The notes: generated from the sequence alone by a model not told the origin. DNA of 64,000 nt from Dolomedes plantarius (GCA_907164885.2 OU015493.1:61081668-61145667); one strand, 5' to 3'. Counted from the first letter of the stretch, positions 48,664 to 60,337 are shown. Numbers and translations: made by a program.

Positions 48664-50208
48664 GTGTCTATAACGTATAAAGAAAGAATATTATTTATTC
48701 TCATATTGTATATAGAGTAAAATATTGAAAATTTGAAAAAACGAGGTTGTATGTCCTTTTTTTCCCCTTAATAGTATATCTTGTTTTGAAGATAATTTTT
48801 TTTCAAAGGAGAATTAGAAGAAATTAGTTAGTAAATGCCAGAGAGCGAACAAAATCTATGAATTAAATTTCTTCTTATACAATAAAAAAACTGTTTCATT
48901 ATAAACAAATTTATAAGAAAACACTGATAATCATAGAAATAAATTTACGATTTTTACAGTTTCCTTGAAAATTTGGAAGTGCGAAAAATTTAATTTTGTG
49001 ACTTTTAAATAGAGGATTAGATCCACAAGATTTAATAATAACCAAGATCATATTAAAATATATTTTAAAACAGTAAGAATAACAAAAGATACCATAATGT
49101 CAATATTTCTTTGGATAATGCTATCTGTTTTACAAACGATTAAATTATTTTATTACAGTGGGAAAATGTTTTTCAAATTGAAATTTATAAACTAGTTAAA
49201 GAAAATATTAAAATATCGAAGATAAAAATGAAGGACGTTACGCTCGACAGAAGCGATTAATCGTCTTATCAAAATTATTTACGATAACCTAGAAGAAATT
49301 TTTTTGCCGAGTAATTAAATGAAGTCACTCTCAACTGTGATAACGTTCTGCTCAACTTACAGAATTTGTTTCTTGATTTTGTGATGGTAAGCGATCCAAA
49401 ATTTTCAGCTAGGAGAATTCAACGTGAGGGAGAACGCTTACATAAAAGTAAATAATGTAGTAAAATATTGTTCTTGAATTCCAAAGACAAACACAGAAAA
49501 CTCGACAGTCAAACCATCAAACATAACACTGCTTTATAATTAAGTACAAAGCCATTAAAAACTGGGACTAGTTTTCCAGAAATCTAATTCATCAACTTCA
49601 AATCTAATAAAATGTCAACTGAATGCCGTATGCTACAATCTGGGGATCTAAATCCAGGTTTTCTAGCCTTCAGGTCTGTGGTATACCAAATTAACATGTC
49701 CGAAGATGTTAGGAACTTTTAATTTTCGAATGCAATTGATATGTGTCATCCTTTCTTTCTGATCCCAATCACCCCGGATTTTATCCTGTTTATCACTTTT
49801 TCAGTAATTTAATTAGCCAATTTGTCGACGATGCTAAACTTTTTTCTCCATGAAAATGTTTTATGATCATTTCAGCTTCTTGGGTCCACTGTAGCGAATT
49901 TCTTCCAAGATTGGGAATTGAACCCTGAACTCCTTACGTAAAAGTTGGTATTTTACCAAAGGATGTATTTCTGAGGTAGTTTGAGGTATAACATTACTTT
50001 CTGTTTAAATTATACTAATGCAACGTGATGTAAATTGACAAAGGCTTTAAATACATAATGTATTGCTTTTATTAAAGGATTAAAAAACAATCCAACTTTT
50101 TGTCACACTGCCGTGGGCTATGTTGGATCTTCCTAACCGCAAACAATCTTCAGTTACAATAAATCTATCTAATTAAAGAAAAGAAACTACAGCACTTTTT
50201 ACACTCAC
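48664..50208. other. No gene recognised; one tRNA-like B box
   Basis: On the minus strand near 49925-49913 gggttcaattccc matches a B box, with a weak A-box-like tggtaaaatacc about 40 nt upstream. It may be the relic of a SINE head. The rest is AT-rich and featureless. Confidence 0.3.
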
Positions 50209-50560
50209 CTGGAGAGTAATGTAAACACGCGCAGAGGAGCTAGAGAGAAAATTCTTCCTCCACTACCTGTCGTGTTTTGAAGCGAAAAGCTCCATTTAAA
50301 TAAGCACAATATAAGACATTCAAAGTTGCTCCAAGAGGCTGCAATATTCCTGGAACTTATGTACCTCACTTGGCCAGTCAGAGTGAAGTGGCACGCCGCT
50401 GCAGGCTTGGAGGAAACACGTTCAAAATGCTTACGTATGAATGATGTTTCGGAATGGGTTGCGCTTTTATCTCCAGACCCGTAATACTAGTGCCGGATTC
50501 GCTGAGTTCATTGCCGCGGAATGTTTCTGACGGTTATTGGAAAACCAGGATAAAAAACAC
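50209..50560 (-). other. Candidate non-coding 5' exon with consensus splice donor
   Basis: A ~350-bp island of clearly higher GC than its surroundings. On the minus strand it ends with CAG|GTGAGT (exon edge at 50209), a near-perfect splice donor. It contains no long open frame. A GC-richer block ending in a strong donor, upstream and on the same strand as the UNC93-like gene (whose ATG exon is preceded by an acceptor at 27561), could be that gene's first exon 22.6 kb away, or the first exon of another gene. No TATA box is evident. Confidence 0.3.
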
Positions 50561-50663
50561 TCACAAAGACGAAGGGCTGAAAACTTCTAAACCCCATGCA
50601 AATAAATTAAGTGATGTTTATTTTTAAAATTACAAATAATGGAAAGAGCGATTGAACATGAAT

Positions 50664-50708
50664 ATACATATATATATATATATCTATATAGATATTACTG
50701 AATTAATA

Positions 50709-50761
<53 letters not shown>
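50664..50761. repeat. (TA)n microsatellite abutting the hAT nest
   Basis: TA runs with a tctatatagata interruption; the last run ends exactly at the hAT terminus at 50762. Confidence 0.85.
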
Positions 50762-50767
<6 letters not shown>

Positions 50768-51008
50768 TTTGGTTTCGGTATAAACCGAAACCGAAAATCG
50801 CAGTTTTGAATTCCAATAACTGAAACCGGAAACCGTAGGAAACTGGTTTGGTTATTTTATTTTTATTTTTTATTTATTTCTTTCTTTATTTATTTATTTT
50901 TTTTTTTTTTGGGGGGGGGGGAGATAACTTAAAAAAAAGGTAAAAAATAATATTCTGCAACAATATGTGAAAAAAAAACATAATCATGAGCTTGAATCGG
51001 TCTTAGAC

Positions 51009-52009
51009 TAGGGATGGGATATCGAAAGCAAAATATCGATATGAGTATCGATAATAATATCGGCTATTAATATCGATACCAATAATATATCGGTACAGAA
51101 ATATCGATATTTCAAAATATCGACGATATTTCGAAATATTCACTATATTTCACAATATTGGAGATATTTGAAACTATAAACATTATTTCAAAATATCGAT
51201 AACGCATTTTCCTTTCCATATGCAGTCAATCGTATTCCGAGGAATGATTGTATGGTAAAATAATATATACTATATGATAATAGTACGATTAAAAAAAAAT
51301 GATTGTAATTTTTTTAATAATGAAATAACATTTCAATGAACAATATTTTATCAAATTAAAATTCTCTATTTAGAGAAAGAAAGAAACCCTATTTTGGGTG
51401 AAGCAATGGCAACACTAAGAGTATGTAAACAAATTGGAAGGAGATATTGGAGATAACCGGTTTCCTCAATTCTATTGTTAGTATTCTTTCTTTTGTTCTT
51501 TTGATTGTAGTAAATTTCTGCAGTTGTGTTTTAGCATGTTTTTCAATAAATTTCAGCTTTTTTTTCAATAATTAATAAACTAAGTTCAATAATGCCTCCA
51601 AAATCGAAATGGTGGAGTAATTTCTCTCGTATTGATGACAAAAGTGCAAAATGCAAAACGTTTATTCATTATACGTTCTGTCTAGAATTCTTTTATATAT
51701 ATATATATATAGAACAATTTTTGGATTTTTTCACACATTTTTTGATTGCTTGTATTAAAAATTACTTTGTATATACTAGAAATTATTCGCATCATTCATT
51801 TATATTTTCTCTTTGGTTTTGAGATTTTTCAACCCAAATTTTTATAAATTGTAATTATTTCAATTAAATTCTTTTGAAAATATGTAATCGATAATATCGG
51901 GAATATAATATCGATATTCGGATATTATCATATATCAAATATCGATATTATAATATCTAATCTCGAAGGGAAAATATTCGATAATATCGATATCAATATC
52001 CCACCCCTA
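51009..52009 (+). mobile_element. Nested hAT element 1 with BED-finger relic
   Basis: Ends TAGGGATGGGATATCG and ...CCCACCCCTA, with tcttagac at 51001-51008 and 52010-52017. Subterminal regions are dense in 'aatatcgat' words. At 51592 an ATG opens MPPKSKWWSNFSRIDDKSAK, then CK. This is the start of a BED zinc finger (W--F-, then AKC), the DNA-binding domain at the N-terminus of many hAT transposases. The second cysteine and the zinc-binding His pair are not evident, and the frame decays after about 25 codons. Confidence 0.88.
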
Positions 52010-52612
52010 TCTTAGACTGTAAAGCGCGCTGGAATTTGACGGAACCGATGATTGACAGAGCTTTACTATTGAAAAGCAGCATTCGTGACAGCTTGAAGGA
52101 ATCAGGTTCGTGTGATTTGTTAATAGAAATTAGTTTCGACAGTTTAGAAAATTTCGTGAATGTACTTAAGCCAGTAAAATTAAATGTTGAAGCATTGGGT
52201 AGATTAGATGTCACTGTTAATAAACACTACCGCTGGAAGTGTAATTTCTTTTCTATTCAAGAATTTGGAATAACTAAATAATGACATAAGTATGAAATTT
52301 CTGCCAATAATCAAAACAAGAATACAAATACGGGAAAATGCAAATCTTATAACTTCAGCAAAACATCTTCATACACCAAATCAGCAGTTTTTAAAATCCA
52401 TTTTGAATTATGCTACAGATATGCTAAAAGAAAGATTGCATCCTGTCCATATGCCTATCAACAATGAAATAGCTAATAATCTGCCAAAAGAGGAGCCTGG
52501 CTCTAGCAATACAGATTATTGCAATCTGACGCTAAGAAAAGAATTAAATTTGGCTACTACTGCACAAGCAGTAAAGGAGCCGGACACTGAAGATAATTTT
52601 GATATTTTAAAG

Positions 52613-53086
52613 CAGTGGTAGTCAACCTGGTCCCGACCGCCTACTAGTTGAGATTCAAGCTTTCATGGTGGGCGGTGGGAATTTTCGTCCGTTCTTACAA
52701 ATTTTGTTCTTCCTTCATATATCGAATACACTGCTAACACATTTGTGAGTTTAACTTTTTAAAATATGCTTTTGCAATTTACATCTCTAAACTTGGATCA
52801 CAGGAAATAATTCACCGGACACTTCTGTAAGTATACTCTTAGACGAGGCAGCAACAAATTAGCTCCGTAGCCCTCCGTAGCTAATTATGTATATATATAT
52901 ACATAAAGTAAAAATAAAAAGATAAATTTAAGTATGTATTTTTTGCAAACCCTCCCCTTTAAAATTTACTTCGCACTTGCGCTAAATTGAGTCATTGAGG
53001 GTATGCACCGGTGGGCGATAAAGAAACTTTGCTAGCAACAAAGATACAAAAGTGGGCGGTAGATATTAAAAGGTTGAAAGCCCCTG
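52613..53086. mobile_element. Nested hAT-type MITE 2
   Basis: Ends cagtggtagtcaacctgg and ...aggttgaaagcccctg, imperfect inverted hAT-type termini, with ttttaaag on both sides (52605-52612, 53087-53094). Internal gtgggcggt / accgcc words near each end are inverted. No gene. Confidence 0.88.
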
Positions 53087-53265
53087 TTTTAAAGCAAGAG
53101 TTTGCATCATGCAAAAGGACGAGCAATAAAACAAAAAATTAATATTATTAGCCAATGCGATTAAAAGTATAAAGCCGACATCCACAGAGAGTGAACGAGC
53201 GTTTTCCACCGCATCTATTTTCTGTACAAGAACACGATCACGACTATCACATGATTCATTATACT

Positions 53266-53824
53266 CAGGGCCCGACTTTGACACAATGGGGCCCTGGGCA
53301 AAGCAGACTTTGGGGGCCCCCTTCAAGGACAGATCCAGAGGGGGGCATGTCCCCCCTCCTCAGGACCAGATTTCCACATGAACATGTGGGATGCTCACCG
53401 AGGCCTCCCTTAAATCGGGATTAGAAATTCAAAATAAATTTCAACCGACAAGTCAAAAATTTGAAGAAAATAATGAATATTACTAAGAAGTGTTAATTAA
53501 TTAATTTACTTTTTAATGTTAATAAATAAATTCATGAAATTTTCTTTTGAAATTCAAAATAAATCACAGTCTGGAGTAATTACAAATCCCCCCTCCCACC
53601 CACCCACTAAAAAAAAAATTAAGCCAGAAACGCTTATGGACGTAAGCATGCTTTCACTATAGTGGGTGCACTGTGCTCCACCCAGGATATTTTTTCTGTA
53701 TCCGCCACTGCACCCCTTTACTATATTAACCAAAAAACAAATTCTCAAAACTATGTACAACTTTATACTAAATTAGGGGGCCCTGGGCAATTGCCCCACT
53801 TGCCCATGAGGAAATCTGGGCCTG
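53266..53824. mobile_element. Nested hAT-type MITE 3
   Basis: Ends cagggcccgac and ...ctgggcctg with attatact on both sides (53258-53265, 53825-53832). A second pair of inner phrases, gggccctgggcaa, occurs near both ends (53289 and 53778) in the same orientation. No gene. The central part (53330-53710) is GC-rich and ends in variable C runs. Confidence 0.85.
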
Positions 53825-54151
53825 ATTATACTCATCGGTATTTTTGAAATTCCATTTTTTTTAAGAAAATCTGAAAATATTGATTATTGCGCTCTTTTTT
53901 TATTTATTTATTTTATTTGAATTCGAAAAATATGTAATAAAACTTTATACCACAACCTATAATAGTTTTTATTTTACCTGGAAACCTCGCATAACCGTAA
54001 AAACCGCGGTTTTTAGAAAATTGGAAACCGAAAACCGTGGGTTTTAAAAAGTTCGGGTTTTCAGAAACCCTAATGAGTACCCGTCGGTGCACCTCTATTT
54101 CAGGCCTACTTATCGTGGAATTAAGGAATTTTTCAACTTAAAGTAGATGTA

Positions 54152-55089
54152 CAGTCGAACCCCGTTATAACGAACTTCAAGGGACCAAAGGTTTTGTTCG
54201 CGATATCCGGTGGTTCGCTATATCCGAACCATTAAGAAAAAGTTAGAGTTTACAAAATAAATAACTCATTCCTTCCTATGTGTATTCAATAATGATATAT
54301 TGAAAAATTATAAAAATCTTTGAAAAATGATCATTAATTAATTAAATTGACTAAAATCGTTTATATTAAACTGACACAATACTAATTAAATTAACTAAAA
54401 ATGAATACAATTGGAAATAAATTAATTTTACCTATAATTGTTGCTCACTGTTTTGATACAGAAATAATCGATAATCTGCTGATGTGATGCCGATTTCAAA
54501 AACATTTTATGAATTTCTTTGTCCAATACATCAAATGACTCTAACATTCTTTCTTTCACTGTTTGTGTAGACAAAAACTTATTAATTACACACATCGCTG
54601 CTATAGCATCTGAGATGGTAGGCAATTCGTCATTTACGTGCTACGCTTCATCAGCATCAGATGCAGAATCTTCGATTTCAGAATGATTCATTTTAGTTTC
54701 TTCCACAATATCTTCATCAGTCAGATTTTCAAATGTAATGACTTCATCATCACATGTTTCGAACAATTGCATGTCACAATCTGAGAATGATGAAATTTTG
54801 TGCTTTTCTATCCACATCGCGATAGGTAAATCTTCATCATCTTCTTCAATATTCTTTGCTTCTTCAACATTCGTTGTATCTTCAACATTCTTAAAAAGTT
54901 TTAAAATTAAAAAAATCAGTAGTTGACTGAAAAGAAGGTTCGTTATAGCCGATTCCCAAGATTTCGGAAGTTCGCTATAAAAGGAGAAATTAGCATTAAA
55001 TACAATTGGAAAACGGCGGGACCAAAATTTTTATTCGCTATATCCGTGAGTTCGTTATATACCGGGTTCGCTATAACGGGGTTCGACTG
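54152..55089 (-). mobile_element. Tigger/pogo element, internally deleted
   Basis: Ends cagtcgaaccccgttataac and its complement are perfect, with TA on each side. Longer subterminal pairs (gttcgctatatccg) follow on both sides. At 938 bp it is far shorter than an autonomous Tigger (2-3 kb). It keeps only the C-terminal part of the transposase on the minus strand. Confidence 0.88.
54428..54905 (-). pseudogene. C-terminal fragment of a Tigger transposase
   Basis: The minus-strand frame reads NVEEAKNIEEDDEDLPIAMW, then ...CDDEVITFENLTDEDIVEET. A TAG stop lies at 54642-54640, then come ELPTISDAIAAMCVINKFLS and ...HQQIIDYFCIKTVSNNYR with the final stop at 54428. An acidic linker followed by a short helical tail is the normal C-terminus of Tigger proteins. 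The CENP-B-like DNA-binding and DDE domains are deleted, so it has no activity. Confidence 0.75.
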
Positions 55090-55278
55090 TATCTAAAATT
55101 CTTTGCCAGTTTCTACGAAATGCAGTTCCGCCTTCCTTTTTTTTCATTAAATTATTTTCAATAATTTGATCACTTTTATGAGTAAAAATTCAAAAAATAT
55201 TTTTCGAGAAGCAAAAATTATATTTAAAAAACAGTTTTTTTCTCTATCTATCTGTTCATATATACACTACTCTACAAT

Positions 55279-55612
55279 AATGGACCGGATGTCAGCGGAT
55301 TTGCATAAAATCCGACTGTATGTAGGATTTTATGCGAATTGTCACATTAGTGGCAAGTCTATTCGCACAATTGCGGTATAATTATCACAGACTCGGTCAA
55401 CTGTTGGTGATGTCGTGAAGAAGTATGGAAGAATACGGGAGTTGGGACCCCGAACGTTGGTCGTCCCCGTAAACTGAACGAATGGGATTGCCGTGTCCTG
55501 AAGCGTGAGGTTCGTAAGAACCGCAAGAAACCACTCCAAATCATCAACAGTGAATTTCAACAGGCAGAAGGGGTTATAGTGCAACCCAATGCTTTGTGCA
55601 AAGAACCGCGGT
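55279..55612 (+). pseudogene. N-terminal fragment of another Tc1 transposase
   Basis: The pieces RSTVGDVVKKYGR (55395), RPRKLNE-shifted text, then, in another frame, DCRVLKREVRKNRKKPLQII and NSEFQQAEGVIVQPNALCKE (55484-55605) match the two helix-turn-helix parts of a Tc1-class transposase. The order holds but the frames change at least twice. It stops at the TA run (55616), and no catalytic core follows. Confidence 0.6.
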
Positions 55613-55615
55613 GAT

Positions 55616-55616
55616 A

Positions 55617-55701
<85 letters not shown>
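55616..55701. repeat. (TA)n microsatellite
   Basis: About 42 TA units, directly after the Tc1 fragment, followed by ggggggg at 55716. Confidence 0.9.
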
Positions 55702-55705
<4 letters not shown>

Positions 55706-56109
55706 TTGGCGTTGGGGGGGGGAAAGTTCTATGAGTTTATAATTAAATAAAAGCAACGAAAGTGGACAAACATTTATTAAGCGATGCACACATTAAAGAA
55801 AAGGAATTGGCAAAGCCGTGTAATATATGCACTTCCGTCTCGTAGCAACAGAAGACGGACACTCACATACGGAAGTTATAACACCACTTACACATGCGTT
55901 AGACTCGGTGAATATAGGTGACGCTGCATGGGCCGCAACCTATATTCCGTTAGAGGCGTTCCGGTACCTCTCTTTGGGTACCTCTCTTTATCAATAATTT
56001 GGAATACTCCTCCACACACCCCGGAAGGTTACCGTTCCCGCACCTCTATTTCTAGAAATCTAGCACTGTATATATGTATATATATGTACGTACACACACA
56101 CACACACAC
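55702..56109. other. GC-richer segment, no gene recognised
   Basis: 55928-56056 contains a direct repeat gtacctctctttgggtacctctctt and ends in cacctctatttctagaaatc. It resembles one end of an unclassified element (a related 'gtgcacctctatttc' occurs at 54094). An (CA)n run lies at 56092-56108. Confidence 0.3.
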
Positions 56110-57475
56110 TGACAGTCTGTAACTAAGAAAAAAATCAACGCACCAAGAAAGAGTTGTCCGATTGTAATGAAATTTCGTATGCAAGGATGTGTTGACCGAA
56201 CATGCAAATGATTAAAATTTGGTGTCCAACGAAAGAATGGAGGGAGCTCCATGGCATCAGAACTGCGCATCCAGAAGGTGTATATAAGCGGCGATTCTCG
56301 ATCTGATGTTCAAAGTTTCATTTGCATTTCGACTACGGATATCGTACATCGAATGTAACAATAACTCGCCTAAAGATTCGTGCTCATTACGAGCATATTT
56401 TCGAGTTTGAAGGAGGTCGTGTCATCGAATTGAAAGACGCTGGTTGGGCAAACCAAAGAATCGTTCGATACTTGGGTCGATGCGATGTAGCGATTAAACG
56501 ATGCTGGCAAGAGTGTATCATCAACGGCAAATGTAAGTGTCTGGACAGCAGCGGTCGACCTAGTACCATAACAGATCGGAGAGACGGAGCACTTGTCAGA
56601 TCAGCTGTCACAGCAACAGATGCTTCGTTATCAACCATGCTACATGTGTCCCGCACAGAAGCGTCCAACATGAAGCATTGACACACAACTAAGAGAGCAA
56701 AATATACTCTCGCGCTTACCGTTACATTGCTTACCCCTCACGATTGTACACCATCAAGTCCGATTACAGTGGTGTTTAACTCGATCAACTTGGAACTGCG
56801 CGGGCTGGGGACGTATAGTTTTTAGTAACGAGTCCGAAGACGTGTCTAGAGACGTCCAGAGCTGCGAGGGGATCCTGCTCTTACTATCGCACAGGCCCCC
56901 CCAAGAGGGCGTTAAGGTCTGGGGTGTCATTTCCTTTGATAGCCGGGCCCGTTCAGCAGTCATTGGGGACGAAATACTGCGATCCCTTTTCTTGCAGTTC
57001 CTCTTGCGTCACCCCGGACTTAGTTTTCAACAATATAATGCACTTCCGCATACGGCACGTGTTGCTGTGAATTGTCTTCAAGTTTGCCCAACACTTTTCT
57101 GGCCACTTAGGTCACCATATCTCTCATAAATCACATCTGGAACGTGATGCGGAGGCGATTACAACTGTCCCTGGATGTTGCCGATTTAGCCCTACATTTG
57201 GAAACAATTTGTCAAGAAATCCCGCAGAACACCATCCGGGAACTCATTCTATGCCACGCTGGGTAACTGCTTGCACCCAAGCCAGATATGGACCAACGCC
57301 GTATTGACTTCCTCACTTTGTAACGATCAAACTCAGGAATAAATCCTTCAATTGTCCTGAAATTTAGATCGTTTTTTGTATTTGTTTTGTTTTGTTATTT
57401 CTGCTCATGTTCTTCACATCTACCAATTTTTGTCACAACCGATAACTCCTTCTAGGTTCTTCGATTTTTTGTCAT
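56110..57475 (+). mobile_element. Tc1-family transposon, heavily decayed
   Basis: The left end is ...gaaaaaaatcaacgcaccaa, the right end its rough complement (ggttcttcgattttttgtca). Identity of the ends is low, about two thirds over 50 bp. The internal layout is a full-length Tc1 with one plus-strand transposase. Confidence 0.7.
56322..57313 (+). pseudogene. Tc1 transposase that has lost all three catalytic residues
   Basis: The N-terminal region is open (56322-56681): EFEGGRVIELKDAGWANQRI, then VRYLGRCDVAIKRCWQE. A stop and shifts separate it from the core. There the FSDESR motif is FSNESE (56818), QQDNARPH is QQYNALPH (57027), and the SPIEHIW region reads INHIWN after a 2-bp loss (57124). 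The D-D-E residues are thus N, Y and N. The C-terminal part (LQLSLDVADLALHLETICQE, IPQNTIREL) remains in a third frame. I know this family from spiders. This copy is the oldest Tc1 in the window judging by its damage. Confidence 0.8.
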
Positions 57476-57510
57476 ATATATATATATACTAGCTGAATAC
57501 CCGTGCTTCG

Positions 57511-57771
57511 CTACGGGGTACATTTTAGGATAATTACAATGAAAAAGTAGTGAAATTGCTTTTTAAAGATTTTCTTATAAACAATATATTTTGTTTCTTC
57601 ATTGGGCGGAACTAATATTACCAGGCTCGTCTGCGAACTTACGCGTGAGCAAGCTACGTAAAACTGACCGTGCGAGAAACAATTTTCTCGTAAATGTGCG
57701 TCAGCATATTTAAAAGTTTGGCCTTGGGACTTATTTATCGTCATGGCGAAGCATATTTTGAGAGGAAATTA
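57511..57771 (-). pseudogene. C-terminal end of a Helitron PIF1-type helicase
   Basis: Minus-strand frame FPLKICFAMTINKSQGQTF, then LRENCFSHGQFYVACSRVSS and a stop at 57511. AMTINKSQGQT is the late helicase motif and FSHGQ-YVA-SRV the final conserved motif of PIF1-family helicases as found in Helitron RepHel proteins, which unwind DNA for rolling-circle-like transposition. Only ~85 residues remain, and the ATPase motifs are absent. The stop is 22 bp from the element's end, the expected position. Confidence 0.85.
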
Positions 57772-58811
57772 CAGTTTAATATATAGATTTGATTTAATAT
57801 CCATAAAACATACTAATTTGAATAAAATTTTTTAAAATTTCCATCTCAATTTGTCTAGTGGTTAAATTTTATCTTTTACTGTATTTTAATATTTTCTTTG
57901 TGAATTAATTTCGTTGTTATGCACGTGAAGCAAAATTAACTTAAAGTATCACAAAAAGAAAAGAAATCTCGTGATCAGCATTTAATAAATTAAATTCAAA
58001 ACTTTCCAAACGATTACTATTTTGGAAGCGAATGTTCTGCTAATTTCCAGTAAAAGCTAAAATCATTTGAAAACCACACACCAGTGTTCCACTCACACGC
58101 AACACTATAAACCCCTAAAAGAATGCAAGAATAAAACGGATAAAAAATATAAATCTATTAATTTAAATAATTAAACACACACAAATGTATAAATTACACA
58201 AAAGTTTACTTAAATTCTTTAATCTGTCTGCATCTCCAGTATAGAAATATTTTCGGGGCATTTACAGAACATGATATATTTCACTTTTGAAAACACGCAT
58301 TAAATGAGCATCATCTCAATGAGAAATTTCTGAAATGAGCATGGCAATGAAGATCGTGTGTTTACAAACAACAGCAGTAACCGAAATGCGTTAAAATATA
58401 AATTTTAAGAGTATTATGGTAGTGAGTTGTGTATATAAATAAAAACTTTCCAAACGATTACTGTTTTGGATGCTAATGTTCTGTTAATTTCCAGTAAAAG
58501 CTAAAATCATTTGAAAACCACACACAAGTGTTCCACTAACACGCAACACTATAAAACTGAATTACAGTACTCTACGTTTATATGGGCATTGAAAATTGTG
58601 GTTAGTAGAGGGCAATACGGGACAATCCACGCATTGTCTATAGACACTTGCTATCTTTGGTTATTATTTGATCCGTAATATCTGCCTCATATGCCGTATG
58701 TTTCTAAACGCCATTCCCGAATGAAGAAATCGTGTAGAGGAGGCTTCTGCAACATGTGGACAGAGACAGTTGTTTTGTGACAACTGACTGAAGTGGTGTC
58801 ATCTTTGGCTA

Positions 58812-59399
58812 TTATTTGATCCGAAATATCTGCCTCATATGCCGTATGTTTCTAAACGCATTCCCATATGAGCCACAGCCTAATTCCTTTAAAATGGAAT
58901 AAAATGAGTAACTCCAGTTAACCATGTAATCCACTACTGCTACAGGGGCATCAAAATGTGAGAATACAGAGTTTAAATCAGCCAAAACTGCAATTATGGT
59001 GTACATATGACACCTAACTTCTCCAAAAATCTTTGCCTTTGTGATGAGACTCATAAGTAATTTTTGTTTTTCATGAAACACTCTTGCTAAATCATGACGA
59101 TCCTGTGGTTTTTGTCCAACTATTCTTTGCTGTTGTTGTCTGATTTCTTCCAGTCTCGCTTCTCTTTCCGGGGTAAAGATTCGGAAAATCATTCGGGAAA
59201 AGCTGAAAAGTAAACAATAACAAATCAATTTAAAAACTAAATACAGTATAAATAACGTAGAAAAAATAACAGTATGAATAACACAGTATGAATAAAAAAG
59301 TACAGGCTGCGGGCAGATATGCTCAGGCCAATAATACAAAAAAAATTTTAACATCGTAGTAAGCAATGAAAAATATTTTACACACTTCAGTAATAGCAA
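58812..59399 (-). pseudogene. Helitron Rep-N fragment within a 195-codon open frame
   Basis: Within this open frame residues ~75-132 read TPEREARLEEIRQQQQRIVG, QKPQDRHDLARVFHEKQKLL, then IFGEVRCHMYTI. This is the pattern 'Q-P-DRPDL-ARVF--K---L---I-K--IFGE-R-HMYTIEWQKRGLPHAH' of the Helitron-like N-terminal domain, which precedes the HUH nickase. The text stops before the HUH motif and passes into unrelated sequence (IAVLADLNSVFSHFDAPVAV). The first ~70 residues are hydrophobic and unlike Helitrons. The frame is open across a chimera, probably by chance or deletion. Confidence 0.65.
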
Positions 59400-60337
59400 A
59401 ACAAAACATGATGGTAAAATAGAAAGGAAAGTTAAAACAGAAGTAAGAAGTTAAATTCTAAAAATATAAATGAGGTATAAATGAGCTATCGATTCTAATT
59501 TATGAATCAGGACATGAAAAAATTACTGCATGTAAAAAAAATTAACCTTACCTCCATTAATTTCAACACTTCTTGACCTGTGTCTTGTCCAATCATGTGA
59601 AATATAATTCTTGACAATAATTCTTGTTAACCTAAACTGTTTTAAAAAGTTATGTTCTCAAAATATGACAATTAAGAAAAAGATATCATCGAGAAAAAAT
59701 AAATCATGCTACTTAAAGTCATACCACAAATTTCTATAAAATTCATGTGCAACAATATTTGACGTACAAAATAATGCATATGTAATACATTGTTAACATG
59801 TTTTAACATCAAAAATTTCCACAATCAAAAGCTAAAATTAGTTTAAAATATTACCTTTAGGATTTTGTGCAGAATGATAGGTGTTTTAGCTAAATTTCAT
59901 TAAAAATTACTTCAAATTGATCAATTTATAAAAAAGGTATGCTATTTACAGGTAAGTTTTTGTTTCATTTTTTGATTTGTAAGTGCTATTTTAGCATAAA
60001 AGACCAAAAAAACCTTTACAAAATTATTTTTTCTCAAAGCTAAACACAAACATAATTAACAGTTGTTTTAAAACACCCCTGGTAAACATTGTTAAATTTC
60101 GAAGTATTAGAATGATAATAAAAAATATTCCAGAGTTTCAGACAGAAGCATAAAAAGAAAGAATATGCAAAAAAGTAACTAAATTAAACAAAAATTGACA
60201 GAATGCAGAAAAAGTGAACACCGGCAAAAGTAAATAAAACGTTTCCTTGTGCGCATGCGCATTTCTTATGAAGGATTGATTCCTACGCCTAGAGTACCGC
60301 GTTGAAAGAACCACATAAAATTTGTGTTGAAATATCG

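Larger units (their letters stand above)
50943..53860 (+). pseudogene. hAT transposase split by three insertions
   Basis: The order of pieces is HNHELESVLDCKARWNLTEP (the conserved hAT 'D-K-RWN' region), then MIDRALLLKSSIRDSLKESG to about 52281. A hydrophilic linker follows (52292-52612, EEPGSSNTDY...DTEDNFDILK), then QEFASCKRTSNKT (53095 on) and, one frame over, the C-terminal dimerisation region KPTSTESERAFSTASIFCTR, TRSRLSHDSL. The first insertion lies within the codons for VLD/C, the second in DILK and the third in SLYS. In each case dropping the insertion and one target copy keeps the local reading frame. The N-terminal BED finger and much of the catalytic part are missing. hAT transposases cut and paste at 8-bp targets. 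Confidence 0.8.
50762..54072 (+). mobile_element. hAT element carrying three nested hAT-type insertions
   Basis: Ends TAGGGTTT and, at 54065-54072, AAACCCTA, with subterminal 'aaccgaaaccg/cggtttt' words in both orientations. It encodes a hAT transposase on the plus strand. Nested insertions: 51009-52009 (target tcttagac), 52613-53086 (target ttttaaag), 53266-53824 (target attatact). Each is bounded by identical 8-bp duplications. Its own 8-bp duplication is not visible, since the left flank is TA microsatellite. Without the insertions the element would be about 1.25 kb, so it is internally deleted. Confidence 0.85.
57489..60300 (-). mobile_element. Helitron with helicase and Rep fragments
   Basis: The 3' end lies at 57489 on the minus strand: ccgtagcgaagcacgggtat, then tcagCTAG, followed by T, the Helitron hallmark. 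57780-58010 matches the copy at 33400-33600. Code for the end of the helicase (57511-57771) and a piece of the N-terminal Rep-like domain (58990-59190) is present in the right order and strand, with most of the protein missing between. A 113-bp direct repeat (about 57998-58112 and 58441-58556) and a ~65-bp direct repeat (58652-58721, 58798-58865) lie inside. The 5' end was not located, so the right limit is approximate. Confidence 0.7.

Noticed and set aside
54738..54926. Serine-rich plus-strand frame (SSSSSSIFFASSTF)
   Set aside because: It is the antisense of the acidic D/E-rich tail of the Tigger transposase on the minus strand.
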